The notes under the pieces are model-generated. The model saw only the letters and a program-made list of their open reading frames with translations. It had not been told where the DNA came from and searched no databases. Below, in pieces: positions 47,601-56,099 of a DNA stretch of 64,000 nt. Within the stretch, counting starts at the first letter, position 1. Every line of letters starts with the position of its first letter. The DNA lies in contig DAIDKP010000020.1 in NCBI GenBank assembly GCA_027449965.1, positions 54,307-118,306 on the forward strand, in the 5' to 3' direction. The translations under genes were made by a program, and so were the position numbers. Source of the stretch: Acidobacteriaceae bacterium. GTDB taxonomy: Bacteria > Acidobacteriota > Terriglobia > Terriglobales > Acidobacteriaceae.

Positions 47601-48954
47601 TCCTGTCGAGATTACCGGCGAAGATACCGACGTGCATATCAAGGCGGATGTGCAGATTGTTGATTCGCAGCAGGTGGACATTGCAGCCAACGGAGTCATC
47701 AATCTGCGGCTGGCAGAATCGCTCGACAGCGACTTGGTTTCTTCCGGCAACACCACTTTTCACCTGAACGTGAATGGAACCCTGCTCAAGCCTATGCTTG
47801 CCGGCGATGTCGTCTTTCATCGCGGAGCGATGGCACTGCGCGATTTCCCGAACGGCCTAAGTCAAATTGAAGGAAGGCTGGAGTTTAGCCAAAACAGGTT
47901 ACAGGTTCGTTCGCTCACGGCGATGAGTGGCGGCGGCGAGCTCAACGTGGGTGGCTATCTCGGCTTCCAAAACACACTTTACGCAGACCTTACCGCGACT
48001 GGTGATGGCATCCGCATCCGTTATCCGCAGGGTGTTAGTTCACTGGCGGATGCCAAACTTCGGCTGCAGGGACCAGAGAACAATCTGCTTCTGAGTGGCA
48101 ATGTCATCATCACACGTTTTGCCATTGGATCAGACCTAGATTTAAGTGCATTAAGCGCACCGTCCGTAGGTGCACCCACGATCTCGAACACTGATTCGCC
48201 GTCCAATCACCTGCGACTCGATGTGCATCTAACTACTTCGCCACAGCTTACATTCCAGAATGCATACAACGCGAAACTTGCGGGAGACGCTGACTTACAT
48301 CTGCGCGGAACGCTTGCGTCTCCATCGGTGCTGGGAAAGATTTCATTGACTGAAGGGAGCGCATCGATCGGCGGCACACACTATGAGTTGCAGCGCGGCG
48401 ATATCACTTTCAATAATCCTGTTCGCATTGCACCCAACATCGATCTGGACGCGAGCGCGCGAGTGGAAGATTACGACATTATTCTGGGCCTTCATGGCAC
48501 GCCTGGACAGTTGAAGGTGACCTATCGATCAGAGCCGCCGTTGCCGGAAACCGATGTGATTTCGTTGTTGACGCAGGGACAAACCACGGAAGAGCAGTCC
48601 GTTTATGTTCAGCAGCAACAGCAGCAGGTCGGCGACAATCCCACCACGGAGCTACTGCTGGGCGGAGCACTCAACGCAACTGTCTCCAATCGTGTGCAGC
48701 GTCTGTTTGGCTCAGGAGCTGTACGAGTTGACCCAAACTTTATAGGGTCTGTGGGCAATTCCTCAGCGCGTGTCACGGTGGTGGAACAGCTTGGCCCGAA
48801 CTTGACATTTACTTTTGCCAGTAACGTCAACACGACCGCTCAGCAACTTATTCAAGCTGAATATGCAGTAAATCGCCATGTCTCACTGCTGATTACCCAG
48901 GATGAGAATGGCATCTTTTCTGTAGTCATCAAGAACCGCCGACGCTATCGCTGA
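44680..48954 (+). CDS. tamB: TamB-like translocation and assembly protein
   Basis: This 1424-residue protein has an N-terminal membrane helix (residues about 30-52, AAIVMASCTTLTMMAMLVLYQ) and a very long beta-rich periplasmic part. It ends with the TamB C-terminal domain: GGTHYELQRGDITFNNPVRIAPNIDLDASAR, then EPPLPETDVISLLTQGQT and a strand-like tail. Such proteins bridge inner and outer membranes and act with an Omp85 partner or move lipid. The tight overlap with the Omp85 and SurA-like genes makes a single operon. Length is on the high side for the family. Confidence 0.92.
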   Translation: MTEEPKLPQEPVEDSSSEHRDDTVVQQRTASRRWLRHAAIVMASCTTLTMMAMLVLYQIANSSQTQMLARHWLIHSLNEATGGRTEIGSLHWNLLHLGVELNNVTIHGLEHKGEAPWIHVDHIAANLGVEGLLHFGSATRVVLHSAQVDGPAWHLEVYADGTTNQPHPKHPAKPGKPFLDTLFDLKIGDLQVRRGVMQIADRTVPVDFRSRDAALYLGWLPTMISNSRNTRDIALNHAFGTYRLIVDLKQITLWQGPLTGKIPPIQAGLSLRALLGRNRLDLEQMQFSSQGRTLTFDGVVENFARPVWHIRSSGSFDLRMLAAVTGFPALPEGIASLNFHVDGTGAEYLAEGKVSGINVHYKDAIADAHANTITGEFRATSRLLVVSHIVTRLSEGGEIDGDFTYDNWLFPTPHPGSAEERRYLNAHQKVPTSTAVVHASLHRVSLDTVLLDLASPQFQHLGFDAQIDGDTTTTWTGLAFDLAIENHLKLMPTGLTRPGLAAVNGLLDGTYYAGRGNIAVSRMMIHLPHSTVIGQGTLGVFPIDRPSNMTLDFTSSDLTEFDASLRALQLKAGNRVGSAALPAVFDQPSLSGSGRFQGTFTDSWLTPVVEGHLQASHLGIEIPDGNPLSPPKFVDWDTVEADGRYSPASIMVRHAVLRRGAAQLILSGHIDTADPKYNLADPQVEFDENSSVQVVADLQKYPIRDLLALSGMHAPVNGALSAKIHLSGKFTALQGGAQFHVDEPVIRGIRLDRMDGSGSIHAQKIHLVQLRATQGKGSMEASGDFDLTQQSFQMIANGSSIAVAPLLASDEENKLNLAGELRFHAAGDGSVKDPHIHLTAAVSAIRLADQPFSDLDLDAQTSNHQVMYTLHSQQSAGDLEVNGTTHLDAPMQTVATMTLKRFDLGAALKLMHVTGITGQSDWEGTANVSGPLAHPKEMSGEARLRQLTAVLEGVHLSSQGAVHALLAHGIAHLDPVEITGEDTDVHIKADVQIVDSQQVDIAANGVINLRLAESLDSDLVSSGNTTFHLNVNGTLLKPMLAGDVVFHRGAMALRDFPNGLSQIEGRLEFSQNRLQVRSLTAMSGGGELNVGGYLGFQNTLYADLTATGDGIRIRYPQGVSSLADAKLRLQGPENNLLLSGNVIITRFAIGSDLDLSALSAPSVGAPTISNTDSPSNHLRLDVHLTTSPQLTFQNAYNAKLAGDADLHLRGTLASPSVLGKISLTEGSASIGGTHYELQRGDITFNNPVRIAPNIDLDASARVEDYDIILGLHGTPGQLKVTYRSEPPLPETDVISLLTQGQTTEEQSVYVQQQQQQVGDNPTTELLLGGALNATVSNRVQRLFGSGAVRVDPNFIGSVGNSSARVTVVEQLGPNLTFTFASNVNTTAQQLIQAEYAVNRHVSLLITQDENGIFSVVIKNRRRYR

Positions 48955-48978
48955 GCCTCACGGCAGCAAGGCGGTTCT

Positions 48979-49329
48979 TCACTGTGGGCGGACAATCTGC
49001 TGGAGTGCAATGACCCGTGAGCGAAGTTCTGTAATGTTGCGCATTGCGATCGACGAAGCAAATGCTTCTTCCAGCGCAAGAGCATCCTGACTGCCTTGTG
49101 GGTGTCCAAAGGTTCCGAGCGTGCCTGCCAGCTTATGTGCCGCCTCATGCGCTTCCATCCGCAACTGTGAAGTCAGCGCGCTGGCTTCAAGGTGACTTAC
49201 AGCCTGGTCCAGAACGCTGATGCGACGGGATATTTCGGGCAAGTATTTTTCCCACAGTCGCTGGAGTGCTGCGGGTAATGCAGGATTGGGTAGTTCAGAT
49301 CGTTTATCAGTCGGACTATCTCCAGCCAA
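48979..49329 (-). CDS. Hpt (histidine phosphotransfer) protein
   Basis: This all-helical phosphotransfer protein of about 116 residues carries HEAAHKLAGTLGTFG, with the phospho-accepting His65 in HKLAG. It receives phosphate from a receiver and passes it on. The frame is open to ATG 49368, overlapping the receiver gene by 53 bases. TTG 49329 has GGAG 7 bases upstream and gives only a 14-base overlap, so I take it as the start. It is part of the kinase-receiver-Hpt run. Confidence 0.85.
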   Translation of the reverse strand: MAGDSPTDKRSELPNPALPAALQRLWEKYLPEISRRISVLDQAVSHLEASALTSQLRMEAHEAAHKLAGTLGTFGHPQGSQDALALEEAFASSIAMRNITELRSRVIALQQIVRPQ

Positions 49330-49690
49330 GGATTTTCTCCATCTGGCTGGCGAGTGTGAGTGGGTCAAATGGTTTGGTTAGCACAGCACGTACGCCCAGA
49401 TCAGCAAATCGTCGCTGATCTGCACTTTGTACTTTTGCTGTCAACAGAATGACTGGGATTGCCGATGTAGCAGGCACTTTCTGCAGCTCGCGAAAGGTGG
49501 TTGGCCCGTCCATTCCCGGCATCATCACATCCAGCAAAATAGCGTCTGGCTTCTCGATGCGCGCGCGTTCCAAGCCAACAGCGCCACTGTTCGCCACCAG
49601 GACTTCCCATCCCGCAACCGTCTCGAGGCTCAGCGCCGCCACTTCACGAATGTCGTCTTCGTCGTCAATGATTAAAATTTTCCGAGACAC
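49316..49690 (-). CDS. Single-domain response regulator (CheY-like receiver)
   Basis: This 124-residue stand-alone receiver has the acidic pair IIDDEDD at the start, Asp54 in ILLDVMMPGMDG as the phosphorylation site, the T/S and LLTAK positions, and the late Lys in LTKPFDP. There is no output domain, so it likely moves phosphate between the hybrid kinase and the Hpt protein. It overlaps the Hpt gene and lies 105 bases downstream of the kinase stop. Confidence 0.93.
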   Translation of the reverse strand: MSRKILIIDDEDDIREVAALSLETVAGWEVLVANSGAVGLERARIEKPDAILLDVMMPGMDGPTTFRELQKVPATSAIPVILLTAKVQSADQRRFADLGVRAVLTKPFDPLTLASQMEKILGWR

Positions 49691-49795
49691 CGAAATACTG
49701 CCTTTCTTTCAGATGCTGAAAGATCAAGATCAATCGCTGCGACTTGATTGATAATCTCATTCCATACATACTCTAGTTTGGGCACAGACTTATCT

Positions 49796-52700
49796 TCAAG
49801 TTTTCACCGACGCATCGAGAATTGCCGATTCACGACGCTGGCGGGACCGACGCAGCATGGTGACCACGAGAGACTCTAACTGTTCCGGCTGCACTCGTGC
49901 CTTGGTCAAAAACTGTGTGTGGCCAAGTTGAAGCAGGGAGCGCTCATGCACCGGAATCTCGCGCGCCGAGTAGACTACCAGCGGAAGATGCGCCAGATCA
50001 TCATTCTGCCGCAGCCAATCCACCACATTAAATCCATCGCCGTCGGGCAAGGAGAGATCAAGAACTAGCAAATGCGGGCGAAACGTCAAGCATTGCTGAA
50101 GCGCATTCTGTCTTGTGTGTGCCTGCTCGACAAGCATGCCACTGCGCGCGAAGACATCGGCGATAATGCGGGCAAGATCGATATCGTCCTCCACCACAAG
50201 AATGCGAGCCGGTTCACCGGAAACAGATAATACTCGAGCAAGTTCGTGCAGCAATTGCTCCTCTGAGCGAGTCTTTTGAATCCATCCGGAAGCGCCTGTG
50301 GGCAGGTTCACGGCAGTATCCGGAGATTCCATGCTGAGCAGCACGATGGGGACCTGTTGAGATGCCAGTTGCTGACGCAGTTGAGGCAAAAGCTTCCAGC
50401 CGTTGGATGGGTCCATAGAGGTATCCAGCAGAATTGCATCCAGATCTCTGTGCCTTCCTGGACTTTCCCATAGCGCGTTGAGAGTCTCCTGCGCGGAAGC
50501 GGTTTCCACTACCTGATATCCCTGACGCCGCAGTTGCGCAGCCATGTAGGAGCGTGAACGCGCATGAGCATCCGCAATGAGGATAGTGCCAAAATCGGGG
50601 AGATGATCTGGCGACGGAGCGGAAAGCTCCGCAAGCTCCGGGTGAAAAGGAAGCAGCACTCGGAAGGTCGATCCACAGACAGAGTTACGCTCCGCCCATA
50701 TCTTGCCGCCATGCTGTTGCACAATTGTCCGGCAGATAGCCAGGCCCAGCCCGCTGCCACCTTTTTGACGCGAATCTGAGGCGTCTACTTGTTGGAAGCG
50801 GTCGAAAATCTTGTCCAGCTTGTCGGCGGGGATGCCGCGTCCCTGATCGATGACGGAAATCATTACGGCATTCGATGTGGTCCGCAGAGCAACAGAAACT
50901 GTGGCACCGGCAGGAGAGAATTTGACAGCGTTCGAAAGCAGATTGGTGAGTACCTGTAACAGCCGATCCGGGTCGGCCTTCAATTGCACCGCGTTGGCGT
51001 CGTGAATCAGTTGTACTTCCGCAGCTTCGGCAACCGGTTGCATGCCATCGATGGCCTGCTGCACAATTTCGTTTAGCGCTACTGAGCGGAAGCTGAGCGG
51101 CTCACGACCGCTTTGAATGCGTTCCAGGTCGAGGATATCGTTGATGAGTCGCACCAGCCTATCGGAGTTTGACAGCGCGATGCGCAGCAGATTTGCTGCC
51201 TTTTCGTTGACATCACCCAAAATGCCTGATGAGAGCAGACCCAAAGCGCCGCGAATCGAGGTCAACGGTGTTCTCAGTTCATGGCTCACCGTGGATACAA
51301 ACTCATCTTTCAGCTTGTCCATGGCAAAGCGCTGAGTGATGTCACGAAAGCTGACGACTGCGCCAGAGTATCGTCCGTTATCCGTGATGGGCGTTAGAGA
51401 AAACTCGGCGGGAAACGAGCTGTGATCTATGCGCCCGACAACCAGCTCACCACTGAAAGGCTTGTGCTGTTTCAGTGCTGTTAGCAGGCTACAGTCGTCC
51501 TTGCAAACTGGGCTGCCAGCCTGGGATGCATGCATGAGCTTATGCAGATCGGTGCCCACCATCTCAGCAGCTTCTTGTCGCAACATGCGAGCGGCTGCTG
51601 GATTCATGAGTGTAATAAGACCCGACGGATCAGTAGCGCAGATGCCATCCGCTATGGTATCCAGCAAAATCTGTTGCGTGGAGTGCAACTCATCGGCGCG
51701 GTCCTGTTCCCGCGTTCGAGCCATCATCTGCCCCAGTGATGTAAGGGTTGTCTCGATGGTCGCAACCGTCTCCTGATCTTCGCGGATTCGGCTGCGTCGA
51801 AACAGCTCCAGCACAGCGATCTGATGATTAGCCACGCGCACCGGAATGGCCAAGCCGCTTGTCTGACCAAAATGCAAAGCCGAATGGCTGTCCCACTGCG
51901 ATCCTTTGGCGGCGAAATCTTCCACCCACAGAGCATGGTTCTGTCGTCGCGCTGCGCTGGCTAAGGGCGCAGACTGACCGGAGAGCATCGTCTGCTGAAG
52001 AAATGCTTCGCTCTGCGACTCTGGCGATGCCCATCCTGCGTGAAACTGCAATTCTGCGTCAAGTTTCGGAGAATGCCACAGAAAAGCCGCATCCCACCCC
52101 AGCGCCAGGCAAAGCGCTTCCAGAATGCGGATGGAAGCAATTTGCGATGAGGTGCTTTGGTTGACAATTTGCGCTGCGGTAAGTTGCAGCGCCAGGCGGC
52201 GCTCACGCTGCTTCTGCGCAGTCACATCGCGTAGCGTACAGCGCACCGTGTTGATTTCTCCGCTTTTCTGTCGCGGACTGAGCGAAATTTCCAGTTCGAG
52301 GACTCGTCCATCCTTTCGATGCGTTCGCACAGAGTGGCTCTCGATGGTTTCGCCGCCCAATGCGCGCCGGAAAAGATGGCGAATGAGTTCCTGAACATCC
52401 GCATCAAAGAGTTGCTCCAGCCGCGGAATCTTCTGAAACGAGGTTTCATCCATCCCAAAGCAGGATTGCCACGGACGATTGGCATAGAGGAACTTTCCCT
52501 CGGCATCCAGCACGGCAATTTGATCGATAGCATGGTCAAACAGGTCGCGATATCGCTCGCTGGACTCACGCAGAGCATACTGTTTTTCCTCGCGGTGACT
52601 CTGGTCGACGGCTACCGCCATCAGGCCATCGGCTTCTCCGGATTCTTTGCGCAGGACGGAGAGATAAAGCGTCGCCGGAATGTTCACCCCGTCAGCGGAT

Positions 52701-53245
52701 ACGATTAGGAAATTCACCGCCCGGACCTTGCTGGGTGGTTGTGACATCAAGGACTGAATGCAAAACGCAAAAGGAGAGATTGCGCCCGTATTGGTGGCGA
52801 GTTCCGGTTGCCGCCTCGCTAATGCCTGAGCCACCCGTTCCAGTTCTCCGGCTGCAAAGAAATCATGGATTTTCCGTTTGCCGATTAGCGCGTCTGCGTG
52901 CTGTGCAAAAACTCGCTCTGCCGCATGATTCAAATACGTGAAGACGCCGTCGACCGTCGTCGAAAAGATCATCGAATGAGCGCTTGACAGAAGCGTTTCC
53001 GGAGCAGGCACATTCACTCCACTCTGGATCATTCGTCGGTTTCCTCTGGATCGCATGCAAGATGTGAGCAACAAAGCGATAGCAGCGACTGCCAGTGCGC
53101 TTGCAAGGAATTCAATCGGAGCGCTGTGCCAAATCCACCCCAGCGTCGCGCACAGAATGAAGCCGCCCAGCAGACAGGTCAGCGTAATGCGGGTTGACAT
53201 TTTCTTCGTGCTCATCATGCGTTCGTCTGGTGTCTGTTTCTTCAA
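49796..53245 (-). CDS. Hybrid sensor histidine kinase with PAS, GAF and two receiver domains
   Basis: This 1149-residue kinase has two N-terminal membrane helices (residues about 16-62) and then PAS domains (about 85-205, 225-345 and 525-640). A GAF-like domain lies at about 365-510. The HisKA dimerisation helix carries His655 in SHELRTPLTSIRG. The ATPase domain follows with the G1 box IDQGRGIPADKLDKIFDRF and G2 GGSGLGLAI. Two receivers complete it, with Asp941 (ILLDTSMDP) and Asp1063 (LVLDLSLPDGDG). The signal is unknown. The receiver and Hpt genes behind it complete a phosphorelay. Confidence 0.93.
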   Translation of the reverse strand: MKKQTPDERMMSTKKMSTRITLTCLLGGFILCATLGWIWHSAPIEFLASALAVAAIALLLTSCMRSRGNRRMIQSGVNVPAPETLLSSAHSMIFSTTVDGVFTYLNHAAERVFAQHADALIGKRKIHDFFAAGELERVAQALARRQPELATNTGAISPFAFCIQSLMSQPPSKVRAVNFLIVSADGVNIPATLYLSVLRKESGEADGLMAVAVDQSHREEKQYALRESSERYRDLFDHAIDQIAVLDAEGKFLYANRPWQSCFGMDETSFQKIPRLEQLFDADVQELIRHLFRRALGGETIESHSVRTHRKDGRVLELEISLSPRQKSGEINTVRCTLRDVTAQKQRERRLALQLTAAQIVNQSTSSQIASIRILEALCLALGWDAAFLWHSPKLDAELQFHAGWASPESQSEAFLQQTMLSGQSAPLASAARRQNHALWVEDFAAKGSQWDSHSALHFGQTSGLAIPVRVANHQIAVLELFRRSRIREDQETVATIETTLTSLGQMMARTREQDRADELHSTQQILLDTIADGICATDPSGLITLMNPAAARMLRQEAAEMVGTDLHKLMHASQAGSPVCKDDCSLLTALKQHKPFSGELVVGRIDHSSFPAEFSLTPITDNGRYSGAVVSFRDITQRFAMDKLKDEFVSTVSHELRTPLTSIRGALGLLSSGILGDVNEKAANLLRIALSNSDRLVRLINDILDLERIQSGREPLSFRSVALNEIVQQAIDGMQPVAEAAEVQLIHDANAVQLKADPDRLLQVLTNLLSNAVKFSPAGATVSVALRTTSNAVMISVIDQGRGIPADKLDKIFDRFQQVDASDSRQKGGSGLGLAICRTIVQQHGGKIWAERNSVCGSTFRVLLPFHPELAELSAPSPDHLPDFGTILIADAHARSRSYMAAQLRRQGYQVVETASAQETLNALWESPGRHRDLDAILLDTSMDPSNGWKLLPQLRQQLASQQVPIVLLSMESPDTAVNLPTGASGWIQKTRSEEQLLHELARVLSVSGEPARILVVEDDIDLARIIADVFARSGMLVEQAHTRQNALQQCLTFRPHLLVLDLSLPDGDGFNVVDWLRQNDDLAHLPLVVYSAREIPVHERSLLQLGHTQFLTKARVQPEQLESLVVTMLRRSRQRRESAILDASVKT

Positions 53246-53562
53246 CTTCGAATGGCCGATGTTTGTTCTTGAAACAACTCTACAACTTTTGTGTTACGCA
53301 TGGACAAGTCGATTGGATCATCGATTAGGATGCTGATGCAAAAAAATCGCTTGCGTTGAATCAGGCTTGGCAATAACACGCGGTTCGTTACGATTGGGAC
53401 TACTCATATCATCCTGATGTTTGCGCGTTCAAGCAGCTTGCACTTACCCATGCAAAATTCCAGGCGTGGTCACAGCTTCACGGGTACTGGTTCTCCACTG
53501 AGACCAAATTCCACGGTCTTTTCGCGCCTTACAGGTTTACTGCACCCGCTATACTGCATTCG
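53246..53562. promoter_or_regulatory. Intergenic with possible promoter of a leaderless nuclease transcript
   Basis: This gap holds no gene. TATACT at 53550-53555 is 7 bases before the nuclease ATG, with TTACAG at 53529-53534 upstream (15-base spacing). If used, transcription would start at or next to the ATG. The other side holds the kinase's own promoter, which I cannot place. Confidence 0.45.
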
Positions 53563-54477
53563 ATGAGAACTCATTCCTTCTTTCGTTCGGCTGCCTGGGT
53601 TGGGATTGCCTCGCTGCTGGTCAATCCGCTTGCTTATGGATGGGGAAGCGTGGGGCATCGCATGATCAATCGGCTGGCGGAGTCAGCTCTGCCGCCGAGC
53701 GTGCCTGCGTTTTTACGCTCGCCTTCTGCACTGGACGAAGTGGAGTATCTGGGGCCGGAGCCTGACCGATGGCGCTCGCCGGCGGAGCCCGAACTAAGCC
53801 ACGTACAAGCTCCAGAGCACTTTCTGGATATGGAGTACCTGGACCAGATCGGCCCACTGCCGCATCAGCGATTGGATTTTGAAAAGGACGCGTTGGCACA
53901 TGGACTTGATCCAGCTCATGTCGGCCTGCAGCCATGGCAGACCGATGAGGTTTGGGAGCGATTGAAGGCAAGTTTTCGTGCGTATCGCGAACTGAGTGCG
54001 AAACACCAGGATACTGCCGCCGTGCAGCAGGTCATTCTTTTCTACATCGGCTGGCTTGGTCACTACGTCGGCGATGGCTCGCAGCCGTTGCACACCACGG
54101 TCAACTACGATGGGTGGGAACTGGCCGCCAATCCGAATCACTTCAGCCGCGAACGCGGCATTCATAGTTTATTTGAGAGTCAGTTTGTCGGTTCTCAGGG
54201 AGCCAATCTTCAACCTTCCGATGTAGCGAATAAGATGACCTCGCCACGGTTGTTGCAAGGGGATATCTTCACCGCCTACATGGACTATCTTCACGCAACT
54301 TCCGGCTTCATTCAGCCCCTGTATCTACTAAACAATACCGGCGCTTTTGAGGGGAAGGGAACTCCGGAATCACGAAGTTTTGTCGAGCAGCGCCTTGCTG
54401 CGGGTGCGTCCATGCTGCGGGATATGATCTACACGGCATGGGTGCGCAGCGCTGACCCGGTCCCACAGCGTAGCTAG
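53563..54477 (+). CDS. Exported S1/P1-type nuclease
   Basis: This 304-residue zinc nuclease would cut single-stranded DNA or RNA outside the cell. The signal peptide (residues about 1-26) ends before WGSVGHRMIN. In the S1/P1 family the mature N-terminal Trp and the His in WGxxGH bind zinc. Other ligands match: LDMEYLD, and the block WLGHYVGDGSQPLH with the NYD that follows. There is no visible ribosome site, and a TATACT lies just upstream. It has no functional neighbour. Confidence 0.92.
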   Translation: MRTHSFFRSAAWVGIASLLVNPLAYGWGSVGHRMINRLAESALPPSVPAFLRSPSALDEVEYLGPEPDRWRSPAEPELSHVQAPEHFLDMEYLDQIGPLPHQRLDFEKDALAHGLDPAHVGLQPWQTDEVWERLKASFRAYRELSAKHQDTAAVQQVILFYIGWLGHYVGDGSQPLHTTVNYDGWELAANPNHFSRERGIHSLFESQFVGSQGANLQPSDVANKMTSPRLLQGDIFTAYMDYLHATSGFIQPLYLLNNTGAFEGKGTPESRSFVEQRLAAGASMLRDMIYTAWVRSADPVPQRS

Positions 54478-54624
54478 CATGCCAACGAATAAACAACGTT
54501 GTACCGATGCTGTAAGGTCGAACTGCTTCTCACCAGAGTCACTGCGCTGGCGCTGCTCAGTTCCGCTTCCAGTTTCATCGAAGGCGGAAACATGGCCAAA
54601 AGTCACGATCGTTTCTGCTGCGGC

Positions 54625-55359
54625 TCAACTTCGTCCTCTCAGCGTCGCCAAGCCGCCATCCACTCCGATCACCTGTCCCGTGATCCAGCTTTGTTCCGGT
54701 GACAGCAGAAAGGCAATCGCGGAGGCAACTTCATCGGCTTCGCCGATCCTGCCCAATGGATGCATCGCCGTCGAGGCTTTCATCGCAGCCTCGTTACCGG
54801 TAATTCGCGCTGTCAAAGGAGTACGGGTCAAGCCTGGAGCCACACAGTTCACGCGCAACCCTCGCGGAGCGTAGGTCGCCGCTGCCGCCAGCGCCAGTCC
54901 TTCTACGGCGGATTTCGCCGCGCTAATCACTTCGTGGTTGGCAAGCCCCACACGTGCCGCAGCACTGGAGATCAGCACGAGACTACCGCCTTTGGGCATC
55001 GCCCGCACCGATCCACGCATCGCAGCAAAGCTGCTGCGAACATGAACAGTGAATGCCTCCATCAACTCCTCATCGGTCGTCAGATGACCTGGCTTCAACA
55101 GCAGGGATCCAATGCAGTTCACCACGCCATCCAGCCGTCCGTGCTGCTTCGCAGCGCTGGCAATCGCGGATTCAATCGTGGAGGGTTCCCCGGCGTCCAC
55201 CCGCACCGCAGATGCTCCGGATTCCCCTGCCAGCGCTAGCAATCTGGCTTCGTCGCGACCTGCAAGTGTGAGTGTTGCGCCCAGCCTGGCCAGGCGTCGG
55301 GTAAGCGCAGAGCCGATGCCACCCGTGGCTCCCAGAATGAGATATGCGCAATCCTTCAT
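54625..55359 (-). CDS. Short-chain dehydrogenase/reductase-like protein lacking the catalytic Tyr
   Basis: This 244-residue protein is of the SDR fold, with cofactor motif GATGGIGSA (residues 10-18) and NCIG in the third strand. The active-site region reads SSAAARVGLANHEVISAAK. Ser132 and Lys149 fit the usual Ser/Tyr/Lys set, but the residue at the Tyr position (145) is Ile, with His142 nearby. It ends WITGQVIGVDGGL, as in classical SDRs. It may be a non-classical SDR that uses other residues, or not be a redox enzyme. Palindromes lie upstream (55399-55492). Substrate is not known. Confidence 0.85.
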   Translation of the reverse strand: MKDCAYLILGATGGIGSALTRRLARLGATLTLAGRDEARLLALAGESGASAVRVDAGEPSTIESAIASAAKQHGRLDGVVNCIGSLLLKPGHLTTDEELMEAFTVHVRSSFAAMRGSVRAMPKGGSLVLISSAAARVGLANHEVISAAKSAVEGLALAAAATYAPRGLRVNCVAPGLTRTPLTARITGNEAAMKASTAMHPLGRIGEADEVASAIAFLLSPEQSWITGQVIGVDGGLATLRGRS

Positions 55360-55398
55360 AGCTTCACTTTATGCTTGCTGCCAAAGCAAGGGAGGTTT

Positions 55399-55492
55399 GA
55401 TTTCATCTGAAATCGAAATAGTTTTTTCCCAATGGAAAATCGCTGCCAGCAGGACCCCAGCGGACAACGTTCGGCACATTTCAGGTGAAATC
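55399..55492. promoter_or_regulatory. Two TTTCA/TGAAA palindromes upstream of the SDR gene
   Basis: GATTTCATCTGAAATC (55399-55414) is a perfect 7-2-7 palindrome. CATTTCAGGTGAAATC (55477-55492) has the same arm, ATTTCA-N2-TGAAAT. The two are 78 bases apart and lie 40-133 bases before the SDR start on its strand. The shared arm suggests one dimeric regulator, but no regulator gene is adjacent. Confidence 0.5.
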
Positions 55493-55550
55493 GTAGATTA
55501 GCCAGAGGAGAAAAATTGTCCGTGGTACGCCCGAAACGCCACTGTCGGCT

Positions 55551-56003
55551 TCAATGCATGAGTGACGATTGCAGCCGACGAAACAATGCCGTGAGCAATA
55601 TGCGCAGGATCAGTGCGGCAGGCAAGGCCAGCAACGTCCAACCCGCCAGAGCATGCACCAGCAGGATACCCACTTCAGAAAAAATATGTGCGTAGCTGGA
55701 ATACGTAAAAGAGTGAAGCGCGAAAGCATGTGTGGATGCATGACTTCGCAGCATCCATTCGCCAAATCGCAGGAATGGGAACAGAAGCAGAATCTGTAAG
55801 GGCAGCGCCAGCCAGTTGGCGGTCTGCGTTGCAATCAGGTTTAATCGCAGAGTCGCTGCCACGCCCAGGCAAAGCATACTGGAGATTCCCCACAACGGCA
55901 GGCACCCAAGTACGAATCCCACAGCAATGGCTAACGCCAGATCCTCAGGACTGAGGCCTGTGCGAAGCAGCGTTTGCGGATCGGCCACACGCATCCCTGG
56001 CAT
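55551..56003 (-). CDS. DUF2062 membrane protein
   Basis: This 150-residue inner-membrane protein has three or more hydrophobic segments. It opens with LSPEDLALAIAVGFVLGCLPLWG, the conserved start of DUF2062 (a small family often found with lipid and envelope genes), followed by LRLNLIATQTANWLALPLQI. Function is not known. It has no clear link with the SDR or the amidohydrolase on either side. Confidence 0.85.
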   Translation of the reverse strand: MPGMRVADPQTLLRTGLSPEDLALAIAVGFVLGCLPLWGISSMLCLGVAATLRLNLIATQTANWLALPLQILLLFPFLRFGEWMLRSHASTHAFALHSFTYSSYAHIFSEVGILLVHALAGWTLLALPAALILRILLTALFRRLQSSLMH

Positions 56004-56099
56004 CTCACCTTCTCGATGACCAGCCTATCGGCAGCCGATGCCTGGGAAATAGTCAGAGTGTCAATTCTTTTTCAATATTCTTGTTTGGAACCAGACGCA

